A stretch of 64,000 nt of DNA from Zoroaster sp. YZ-2022 (taxonomy: Eukaryota; Echinodermata; Asteroidea; Forcipulatida; Zoroasteridae): assembly GCA_029582265.1 (NCBI GenBank), contig CM055816.1, forward strand, positions 28,502,366 through 28,566,365, given 5' to 3'. Position 1 is the stretch's first letter. Each line of letters opens with the position of its first letter. This document shows positions 1-6,849 of the stretch, piece after piece. The notes beneath the pieces are model-generated. The model saw only the letters and a program-made list of their open reading frames with translations. It did not search any database and was not told the DNA's origin. The position numbers were made by a program, and so were the translations under genes.

Positions 1-2
1 AT

Positions 3-992
3 CAAATAAGACGAATATTAAAAGAAGCGAGTGTTCCCGAACCTTTAGATCCAATTTGGAGTGCGTTTGAAAATAATATAAACATTAACGCGTATAATAA
101 TTTATGCATAGAATTTCACGCATCGCCGGATAAACAATGGCGACAACAAGTAGATTTAAACTCTGAGGGTTTAGGTACGGCTTACGAATATATAAAAAGC
201 GGTGTGTATGCGGCTGTACCGGATAAACATTGTGTAGATACTCGTTTTATTAACGGCGAATATAATGAGAAAATAACAATTATGAAATTTAAACAAGATC
301 TTGAAGATGTTGCGCCACAAAAGTTTAAACCATACATAGATTACATTACGATCGATTATATAAAACAATCTTTAGAAGCTAAACGAGGTTGGACTAAATA
401 CATAATCGATTCTAAATCAGCTCGAGGTTTTACGGATATCGGTACAGAACGAATAAACGATTCTATAAGAACGTACGTTTACGCGATTTTAGGAGCTCAA
501 GCTCAAGCTAAAAGTGGAATTCTTTTACCCGGCACTGGTTTAGACGCGCAACGTGAATTTATAAATATAGTAAATGCCGAGATTGATTCTCCGGTTGATT
601 TACAATCTTCTATTCAACGATATCAAGACGTTTTACAATACGCTCGTAGTCAATTAAACTTTTGTCTCGGAGATAATTTATATATGATGCGTAGCGATAT
701 GAATTTACGAATAGGTACGTACGCATCATACAATAATAATATATTAATAGCAACGAGTAATTTATCTCTATGTTCAAATTTAAATACAAATTCAACACCC
801 TCCCCTCCTCCTATTTTACCGTTAGAACAAACACAACTACCACAGATTACAAAGCATGTAGAAGATGATTTAGAATCTCCTTCTACAATAGCACACGCGC
901 AAGACTCTTTAGAAGATACGCCTATTAGCGATGCTAGTCATGAAGAAGAACAACATTCTTTAATAATTGGTTTCGCGGTTTTAGCGGGCTAG
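3..992 (+). CDS. Uncharacterised Polinton-element protein, 5'-partial (329 residues visible)
   Basis: The frame is open from base 3 of the window to a TAG at 990-992, so the true start lies to the left; the GTG at 204 is only an internal codon. I do not recognise the family. The first 230 or so residues look globular and mixed charged/polar. Residues about 260-315 are rich in Pro, Thr, Ser, Asp and Glu, and the chain ends in a short hydrophobic stretch (SLIIGFAVLAG). In the +1 frame the hydrophobic reading continues to a stop near 1017, so the C-terminal membrane helix appears to be clipped by a one-base shift near 985. An extended chain with an acidic linker and a C-terminal anchor suggests a virion or membrane-associated protein. 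It converges tail-to-tail with the minus-strand gene at 980-2289. Confidence 0.6.
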   Translation, partial: QIRRILKEASVPEPLDPIWSAFENNININAYNNLCIEFHASPDKQWRQQVDLNSEGLGTAYEYIKSGVYAAVPDKHCVDTRFINGEYNEKITIMKFKQDLEDVAPQKFKPYIDYITIDYIKQSLEAKRGWTKYIIDSKSARGFTDIGTERINDSIRTYVYAILGAQAQAKSGILLPGTGLDAQREFINIVNAEIDSPVDLQSSIQRYQDVLQYARSQLNFCLGDNLYMMRSDMNLRIGTYASYNNNILIATSNLSLCSNLNTNSTPSPPPILPLEQTQLPQITKHVEDDLESPSTIAHAQDSLEDTPISDASHEEEQHSLIIGFAVLAG

Positions 993-2289
993 GTGCCATG
1001 ATTTACGAATTGTTTTAAAACGACAGGCCGCCGCCTTCATATAAGCTAAAATTAAAACCCCAACTCCACTTAGCGCTAGCCATAAATGTTCCGCTGCCCA
1101 TGTAACGATGTTTGAAGCTGTTTTAAATAACCAACTTTGAACTGTTCCGATAATAGCTGGTAAAGCGGCTAAAGCTTTGCACCTAGTTTAGATAATACAT
1201 TCGCTAGATTTTTAATGTTTTTGTATCCACTCTTTATATCACCACTATCTGGTGGTTTTGGTGTTGGAGGGTGGGTTTAGGTAAACTGAACTTACAGTAC
1301 TAGTAATCGATTTAATAACAAAAGCGATAGTCATACTAAAAGCCGTTAATATACTAACGATCGTTATACCTTGTTCTCTAAATAAAGTTTAAATTTTATC
1401 TCCTAAAGAAACGTCTCTTTGTAAAAAATTTTGAGCCGTTTCTTTAATCCTATTAATTTGAGAACGAAGAACATAATCATGCGCATCTATTTGTTCTACG
1501 AGAAATTGTTTTTCGCCTTTAGATTTTCCCACTGTTGCTTTAATTTTGCGGATTCTTGCGCATCTTCATCATCTCGATCTCGAGCGTTTACGTATATATT
1601 TGTGACATCATCGATTTCTTGATTAACTACGTCTAATCTAGTTAAAAGATCTAGCAGTTGACCTCGATTTGTAGACATAATGCCATTAAGCGCTTCTATT
1701 TCTCGCCATTCTATAGTTAATTCTGTTTGAGTGTCTTGATCTCTCGAACGCCCCATCGCACCCATTTCAATAGTTTCAGATACGCGTTCAGATTTTTCTA
1801 CGTGTTGCATCGGTACAGCTGGTAACCTTCTGCCACTACTTGTTTGGGCGGCGGCTCTTCTATTGGTCTTTCTGCTTCTTCTATAACTTTAGTTAAAGTT
1901 GGTCCTGTTTCACTAAATAGCAATAATTCTTTTAAAATTGTTTTGTTTGTCCTTAAAAAGGGTACCCTTTTTCCCGTTAGTCGTGTTAATTTATTACCTG
2001 TTCTAAAATAGAGTATACTTTTTCCTTCTTTTTCATTAAATCTTTCTTCAAACCTAGTATAGTCTTTTGTAGCTTTTTCTTGTTTTATGAATTTATAAAA
2101 ATCATCAACTGTATTTCTAAGTGCTCTAGCTGTTTGAGATAAAAACGGCACACTAAAAGACGTTTCTTGTTCATTTATCTCTTCTACATTGTCGCGGTCA
2201 TTAGCATCTTCAGACATTTCATCTACATCTACATCGTCAAGATTTTGTAATAACGGATCTGCCTCTGCATAATCATACTTTCCTTCCAT
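980..2289 (-). pseudogene. Large structural-type element protein (coiled coil plus C-terminal hydrophobic region), frameshifted
   Basis: An intact 163-residue frame runs from ATG 2289 to 1798, starting MEGKYDYAEADPLL, acidic at first and then basic/aliphatic. A second frame (1810 to 1496, 104 residues) continues as a predicted coiled coil rich in Glu, Asp and Leu. Beyond 1496 the reading moves again through a charged segment and hydrophobic stretches ending near 980, interrupted by several stops around 1190-1260 and 1390. I read this as one roughly 430-residue gene broken by shifts near 1805, 1500 and 1390 rather than separate genes, because the pieces abut and all point the same way. It lies 6 bases beyond the stop of 2296-2730 and is probably co-transcribed with it. 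A membrane-anchored or virion-core role is inferred from the architecture. The 163-residue ORF alone could still be expressed. Confidence 0.55.
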
Positions 2290-2295
2290 TTACAA

Positions 2296-2730
2296 TTACT
2301 TTTTATCTTTTTTTAATAATTTATAACTCGCGTAACCTACTATACTCATACCTAATAATATAAATACAAATTCACGCTTTTTTTTATCTTCGCTAGGAAC
2401 GTAAAAATCTTCTAGTTGCGGTTCGTCATATAAATCTATCGGTAAATTTACTCGTTCACCCGTTACTCGTGAATATTCATTCATCGCATCATCGATATTA
2501 TTAAACATTTTATTAGAGTTCAATTCTTTTTGTATTTGTTCATTTAAATAATCTAGATACTTTAAACGTTTTTTACTAAATTCATCTCTAGCTTTTGAAA
2601 GGTGTTCTAACGCTAAATCGTGTCGTTTACGTTCTTGTTGAGCATCGTCATTTCTAAATAAAGCATTACTTCCGGTAAATGCAAACGCATTAATTACTGC
2701 GCCTCCAATCATCATCGCTATAGATGCCAT
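2296..2730 (-). CDS. Small virion/membrane protein with coiled coil and C-terminal TM helix (144 aa)
   Basis: Intact ORF from ATG 2730. Residues 1-22 are small and hydrophobic with a glycine pair (ASIAMMIGGAVINAFAFTG). Residues 30-75 form a charged heptad-like helix (QQERKRHDLALEHLSKARDE and on). Residues about 120-137 form a transmembrane helix (FVFILLGMSIVGYASYK) followed by a basic tail. I recall similar proteins from Polinton-like elements of other invertebrates but cannot name a function or confirm this without a search. It is divergently arranged with the capsid gene across a 47-bp TATA-containing gap and sits upstream of the large minus-strand gene, consistent with a late structural operon. 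The intact frame contrasts with the neighbouring broken genes. Confidence 0.7.
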   Translation of the reverse strand: MASIAMMIGGAVINAFAFTGSNALFRNDDAQQERKRHDLALEHLSKARDEFSKKRLKYLDYLNEQIQKELNSNKMFNNIDDAMNEYSRVTGERVNLPIDLYDEPQLEDFYVPSEDKKKREFVFILLGMSIVGYASYKLLKKDKK

Positions 2731-2777
2731 TTGTTATTAAAAATATAAAAATATTTTATAGTTGTTAACTATAAACT
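2731..2777. promoter_or_regulatory. Divergent AT-rich promoter between capsid and minus-strand structural genes
   Basis: This 47-bp gap separates two outward-facing ATG codons (2730 on minus, 2778 on plus). It contains TATAAAAATATTTTATA-like palindromic A/T sequence and a second TATAAA-like motif (ACTATAAACTATG) directly before the capsid start. TATA-like words also directly precede the starts at 4953, 5255, 6240 and 6500, so a short TATA element close to the start looks like a shared signal of this element. This is inference from sequence pattern only. Confidence 0.4.
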
Positions 2778-4031
2778 ATGGCTAATAATATTTACGGAGA
2801 TGTGCTTGATCCATATAGAAGAATAAAAGAACCTAGAGGTATAAAAGGGTTACGGCAAAAAGTCGTCATTACAAACAATCCGAGTTCCATTACCGAAAAA
2901 CACAATAATATTTATCAATTCGTTTTCCAACTTTAGGAATGAATGACGTTATCGTTCCAAATACGCTTCGATTAGCTTTTAATATAGAACTCGTTAGCGA
3001 AAACGATGAAAATAGAACGTTAGTACAAAACATTGGTAGAGCTATCGTAAAAAAGTAATTTTTCAATGGGAGGAAATGCAATATTTTCTTTAGAAGATGC
3101 AGATGTGTACAATTGTTTTAAAGACGAATGGTTAACTAAAGATCAACGCGATAATCTAGCGTATCAAGGAATAGAAGATGGAAACATCACAAAAATAAGA
3201 GTAGACGCTGGCGATAAGGATTTAGCGGGCAACGGAGGAAAAGATAAAGCTGTCGCAGATGCGTATAAAAATAGATATTACATTCCACTAGATTTTGAAT
3301 TGTTAACTGATCATCAACCTTACTACCAATCGGGTATCAAAGATCAATTTGTTTACGTACTTGTGTTTAATGAATTTCAAAATGTGATTAAAAGTAGCGA
3401 CGCAAATGCGAAATATATCATAAGCGGAATTTTTTTAGAATATGAAGTCGTTCATATACCAGAACTCGCTCGAACAATTAGAAATCAATACAATAATAGG
3501 ATGAGTATATTGTTTGATCACGTGTTAAGACAATCCAAGAGACCGTTAAACAAACGCGATACGGTGTGGAATATAAATTTAAATACTCCTGCAAAAAGTT
3601 TGAAAGGAATATTGTTTTTATTCAAAGAACCAAACGTACAAGAATCTAATATATTTTATAATCCAAAAATAAATAAAGTTTCAATTACGATTAAAGGCGT
3701 TCCTAATCAACTCTACGCGCATGGAATGAACAGGTATCAACAATGGGAGGAGATTTCAAAATATTTCGGTGATTCTAACAAACAACACGCTATGCACGTC
3801 GTACAAGCTTTAGATTTATCTAACGTTAAACAAGCTGATTATTTTTGTGATAAATACGGTTTATTTTTAGATTTAAGGACGAGTACCGATAATAAACTAC
3901 ACGGAAGCGGAAGACGATTACAAAACTCATCCGAAGGAATTACTATTCAAATAGAAAAAGAAGCTGAAGCCGCGGGTGAACTAAACATGTATACTTTTTT
4001 TTATTATGGATGCACAACTAATAATAAGTAA
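2778..4031 (+). pseudogene. Major capsid protein, double-jelly-roll type (two frameshifts near the N-terminus)
   Basis: ATG at 2778 opens a 52-codon frame that stops at 2936. The reading continues in another frame from about 2915 to 3055, then in a third frame as a long intact 321-codon ORF (3066-4031). Features fitting a Polinton/adintovirus-type capsid: total length near 415 residues, an N-terminal jelly-roll segment with GMNDVIVPNTLRLAF-like spacing, and the downstream YYIPLDFELL segment followed by an alternating beta-strand pattern, where this family has a conserved aromatic/Pro strand. The protein would form the trimeric capsomer of the icosahedral shell. At least two single-base-type shifts (2915-2936 and about 3051-3060) disrupt the first jelly roll, so the gene is inactive as read, unless these are assembly errors. 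The ATPase gene follows 69 bp downstream. Identification is by architecture and gene context, not search. Confidence 0.7.
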
Positions 4032-4100
4032 CAGTAGATATGAATCTGTCATTTCTTAAAAGTTACTAATATTAAAGGCTACGCCTAGCAGAGCAAGAAA

Positions 4101-4724
4101 ATGTTTCCAAAATATCCACACGCTGCGTTAATTTGTGGGCAAACTGGATGTGGAAAAACTGAATTTATTTTAAATTTATTAGAAAAAGAATATTTTAAAT
4201 ATTTTGAATATATAGTTATTTTATGCCCTACTATTACCGATAACGAAACATACAAAAAAAGAAACTGGTTTTTTAACGACGAGCGAGTGCATTTTAACGA
4301 TTTAGAAAACATTTCATTAAACGAAGCGATAAAAATGTATAGTGATACATTTAAAGGAGATGAAACGCTGTTTATCATTGATGATTGTAGCGCAAATAAA
4401 GAATTAAAATATAAAACTTTTTCAAAAGAGCAGCGACAGCATGAGTTGGTGCGTTTAGCTTTTAGTGGTAGACATATTAAACATAGTTGTTGGATTATTT
4501 CACACAAATATAATAGCGTATTAAAAGATTTTAGAGAACAACTTAAATGGGTATGTTTATTTTATTGCAAAGATAGAGATTCATTCGAAGATTGTCTCCG
4601 AGAAAAACGATGTTGTGCCAACAAAAGAAAAAGAATAGAAATTCATGAACAATTAAAACGAGTTAAACATTGTAAATTAATTTTAAAAACAGATCAACCT
4701 ACTGATTATGAAGTACGTAACTAG
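4101..4724 (+). CDS. Genome-packaging ATPase, A32/FtsK-HerA-like (207 aa, intact)
   Basis: Intact ORF with a P-loop near the N-terminus (GQTGCGKT, residues 13-20) and a Walker B strand ending in two acidics (LFIIDD, residues 90-95). A further conserved block (SGRHIKHSCWIISHKY, residues 122-137) sits where A32-like packaging ATPases carry the sensor/arginine region. The very short N-terminus before the P-loop and the total length near 200 residues are typical of Polinton and adenovirus-like packaging motors. The protein hydrolyses ATP to translocate viral DNA into preformed capsids. A cysteine- and lysine-rich tail (CLREKRCCANKRKR, about 165-178) may bind DNA. It lies directly after the capsid gene, as in many members of the group, and its stop overlaps the start of the 52-bp repeat array. 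No breaks are seen, so this is the best-preserved core gene. Confidence 0.85.
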   Translation: MFPKYPHAALICGQTGCGKTEFILNLLEKEYFKYFEYIVILCPTITDNETYKKRNWFFNDERVHFNDLENISLNEAIKMYSDTFKGDETLFIIDDCSANKELKYKTFSKEQRQHELVRLAFSGRHIKHSCWIISHKYNSVLKDFREQLKWVCLFYCKDRDSFEDCLREKRCCANKRKRIEIHEQLKRVKHCKLILKTDQPTDYEVRN

Positions 4725-4905
4725 CAATTACTCATAGGTCGTTAGCAATTACCCCCATTGCTCCTAGGTCGTTGAGCAATTACTCATAGGTCGTTAGCAA
4801 TTACCCCCATTGCTCCTAGGTCGTTGAGCAATTACTCATAGGTCGTTAGCAATTACTCCCATTGCTCCTAGGTCGTTGAGCAATTACTCATAGGTTGTTG
4901 AGCAA
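4723..4905. repeat. 52-bp tandem repeat array with hairpin potential (3.5 copies)
   Basis: AGCAATTACTCATAGG recurs at 4723, 4775, 4827 and 4879, giving a 52-bp period. Each unit contains GAGCAAT/TAGCAAT and a downstream ATTGCTC, which can pair as a stem, plus two copies of TAGGTCGTT. It starts within the last bases of the ATPase ORF and lies upstream of an A-rich stretch before the next ORF. It could act as a transcription end, a recombination spot or a replication/packaging signal; the sequence alone does not decide. Confidence 0.85.
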
Positions 4906-4952
4906 TAAAAAAATGGAAACATTTAAAAATATTATAAACTCTATTTATAAAC

Positions 4953-5105
4953 ATGAATACTGAACGAGTAACAGATTTATTTACTAGTATAAATATTGAT
5001 CGAGTAAATAATTGTTTAGATAATCTTAATCAACTTTTAGATAATGAAAACAAAAGAAAAGAATTAGTACAAGTTTTAAACTCAAACTCTGAAAAAGTAA
5101 AATAA
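4953..5105 (+). CDS. Small ORF of unknown function with repeated TERV...LNQLL motif (50 aa)
   Basis: ATG 4953 to TAA 5105, preceded by a TTTATAAAC word. The peptide carries NTERV near its start and a LDNLNQLL segment, predicted helical and amphipathic. After the stop, the same frame continues to 5216 and repeats the pattern (DTERVVNLIDDLNQLL), so the present gene looks like the first part of a longer internally repetitive protein cut by a nonsense codon, or a tandem gene duplicate that lost its start. No family recognised. Short length and low complexity keep confidence low. Confidence 0.35.
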   Translation: MNTERVTDLFTSINIDRVNNCLDNLNQLLDNENKRKELVQVLNSNSEKVK

Positions 5106-5254
5106 ATATCTACTAGTATAGATACTGAACGAGTAGTTAATCTAATAGATGATCTTAATCAACTTTTAAATACTGATGAGTTATCTAACATTAATTACTG
5201 GTTTCTATTTTTTTAAATAAATTTAACTGATTATTCTATAAGTACTTATAATAA

Positions 5255-5854
5255 ATGGAAGAAGTTTCTAAAATTTTGATTGAAAATCCACAAATGTTAA
5301 ATCCACCACCTTCGCTATTAACAACATTGGCGTCTCCTGACACGAGTGATGTTGCATTAAATAAAACAAAACTCTTAAAGGTTGTAGTAAGAGGAGATTC
5401 AAAAACATATTTTGGCAAAGAACTAAGCGTAAGTGATATTGAAGCTTTATCTACAGAAGAGCAAGACGTACTGCTCATGCAATACGAAACTAAATTAGGC
5501 CGTGATATAGTACAGTCTTTAGGTAGATCTTTTCTAACATTTTACGCTAAATTATTAGGAATGAGCTTAAATCGTTTTGATTTATACGGTTATCAATTTG
5601 AAATTGATGATGAAGGTAAATTAGTTTCAGATTTAGAAAAAGATCCATTCATTTCGAGTATGCTTTCTACCTATGGGTGCGAAATATACTACAAGTTTGG
5701 TCCTATGTTAGGGCCTTTCTTTTTTGCTTTAATTACAGCAAATCATTTAAAAAAGAAAGAAGAATCTTGTTTAGATAATAAAAGCGATGGAGATAAACGA
5801 GGAACAACCACAAGCGTCGCAAGCACCGTCAGTAGTAACGAAAACACCAACTGA
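5255..5854 (+). CDS. Uncharacterised element protein, 199 aa, possible minor virion or membrane protein
   Basis: Intact ORF from ATG 5255, preceded by ACTTATAATAA. The N-terminal 45 residues are polar, residues about 50-120 form an alpha-helical block (SVSDIEALSTEEQDVLLMQY and on), and residues about 125-170 contain PFISSMLSTYGCEIYYKFG followed by a hydrophobic stretch (GPMLGPFFFALITANHL). The last 25 residues are Ser/Thr/Asn-rich. I recall proteins with the same order of blocks from other invertebrate Polinton-like elements, but no function is known to me. Its 3' end overlaps the start of the next ORF by 68 bp in a different frame, a compact viral arrangement. Confidence 0.65.
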   Translation: MEEVSKILIENPQMLNPPPSLLTTLASPDTSDVALNKTKLLKVVVRGDSKTYFGKELSVSDIEALSTEEQDVLLMQYETKLGRDIVQSLGRSFLTFYAKLLGMSLNRFDLYGYQFEIDDEGKLVSDLEKDPFISSMLSTYGCEIYYKFGPMLGPFFFALITANHLKKKEESCLDNKSDGDKRGTTTSVASTVSSNENTN

Positions 5855-6173
5855 AAACAAGAAAACCCCAAAAAGAGTCCCGGCGGGTAAAAAACTTGCT
5901 AAACTTAATAAAGAAAAAAAACTACAACTTGGAAACGCTAACGCGAGCAAAGCAGGTTCTAATAAATCTGTAGTTGGCCGTAATAACACATCATTGCCAG
6001 TTTTACAAGAAACAGAAAATGAAACAAACTATTATTACTATATCGGTTTTGGTTTAGCTATTGGAGGTTTCGTATATTTGTTGCTTAGTAAAAAAAAGAG
6101 CCTGCGCCACCAACAATACCAATATCGTCTTTACCAGTCTATACCGCGCAAACGCCAACAAAAGAACTCATAG
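5787..6173 (+). CDS. Basic, lysine-rich single-pass membrane protein (128 aa), tail probably frameshifted
   Basis: ATG 5787 overlaps the preceding ORF. Residues 1-25 are polar, Gln/Pro-rich; 25-60 are strongly basic (KKTPKRVPAGKKLAKLNKEK); about 80-100 form a transmembrane helix rich in Tyr then Gly (YYYYIGFGLAIGGFVYLLL). After the A-run at 6090-6097 the annotated frame becomes Arg/Gln-rich, while the neighbouring frame gives a proline-rich acidic tail ending at a TAA near 6190. A one-base slip in the A-run is therefore likely. The Lys-rich segment with a membrane anchor suggests a DNA-binding or membrane-linked virion component; that role is inferred. Confidence 0.55.
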   Translation: MEINEEQPQASQAPSVVTKTPTENKKTPKRVPAGKKLAKLNKEKKLQLGNANASKAGSNKSVVGRNNTSLPVLQETENETNYYYYIGFGLAIGGFVYLLLSKKKSLRHQQYQYRLYQSIPRKRQQKNS

Positions 6174-6239
6174 TTCTTGAAATGGAATAAGTTTTTTTAA
6201 TTGTTTTTATTTTTTTATATTTAACAAGTATAAAATAAG

Positions 6240-6482
6240 ATGGATACAAAAACAATCGCCGATTCAGCTTATCACAGCGCCGTTTTAACACTTTTTGCTG
6301 TTTTATACAGCATGTTGGGTAAAACAACATTAAGCATAGAACCAGCTAACTTAAATAAATTAGATATAAAAGATGGGTTGAAATTAACCGTAACGCTTGG
6401 CTTATCTTCAATGACACAAATGTGGTTAATTAAACAAGGCATTTTACCGTCCTCTCTTTTGCCTAAAAATTCTATAGAATAA
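6240..6482 (+). CDS. Small hydrophobic protein with two probable TM segments (80 aa)
   Basis: Intact ORF, ATG 6240 preceded by a TATAAAATAAG word. Residues about 10-28 (AYHSAVLTLFAVLYSMLG) and about 50-68 (LKLTVTLGLSSMTQMWLIKQ) are hydrophobic, joined by a short charged linker, with PSSLLPKN near the end. The size, position just before the integrase remnant and two-helix layout match a small conserved protein I recall from related invertebrate elements; no function is known. It reads as a membrane-active or structural peptide, but this is inferred. Confidence 0.6.
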   Translation: MDTKTIADSAYHSAVLTLFAVLYSMLGKTTLSIEPANLNKLDIKDGLKLTVTLGLSSMTQMWLIKQGILPSSLLPKNSIE

Positions 6483-6499
6483 ATATTTATAAATGTTAA

Positions 6500-6849
6500 A
6501 TGGATAAACAAATAAAAAACAAGCTATCTAACGCTTATTATAGTCCAAAAGGATATTATAAAGGTTACGACGCAATTAATAAATTAGCTAAAGAAACAAA
6601 AGTAAATAAAAAAGTAGTTAAACAATGGATTAAAAAGCAAGCGCTATGGCAAATTTATTTACCCTATCCTAAATACATTCCAAGACCGATCCTATATGGA
6701 GTATAACAATTTATAGACTAGCTAAAACGATAAAAGCTGCGAGTCAAGTCAGATTGTATTATTTAGACGCGGGCCCTGCCCGTAGTTTTGTAAAAGAAGA
6801 ATTACAAATTATTCCTCGAGATACAGAAAATCCACCTATTCAACGTTAA
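6500..6849 (+). pseudogene. Retroviral-type integrase of the element, internally deleted (catalytic core missing)
   Basis: ATG 6500 opens 68 codons starting with a basic helical region (AYYSPKGYYKGYDAINKLAK), then a helix-turn-helix-like block (KVNKKVVKQWIKKQALWQI) and YLPYPKYIPRP, the stretch that normally leads into the DDE core in Polinton integrases. The frame stops at 6704-6706. An overlapping frame continues to TAA 6847-6849 with a segment (YYLDAG...FVKEELQIIP) resembling the C-terminal, post-chromodomain end of the same protein family. The roughly 200-residue rve core with the DDE triad is absent, so the copy cannot integrate by itself. The remnant converges tail-to-tail with the polymerase pseudogene. 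The N-terminal match is the stronger of the two. Confidence 0.65.

Noticed and set aside
4085..4507. 140-codon minus-strand ORF
   Set aside because: Lies wholly opposite the intact packaging ATPase and shows no domain of its own.
4723..4905. CRISPR array
   Set aside because: Units are directly abutting with no variable spacers, inside a eukaryotic viral element; an ordinary tandem repeat.
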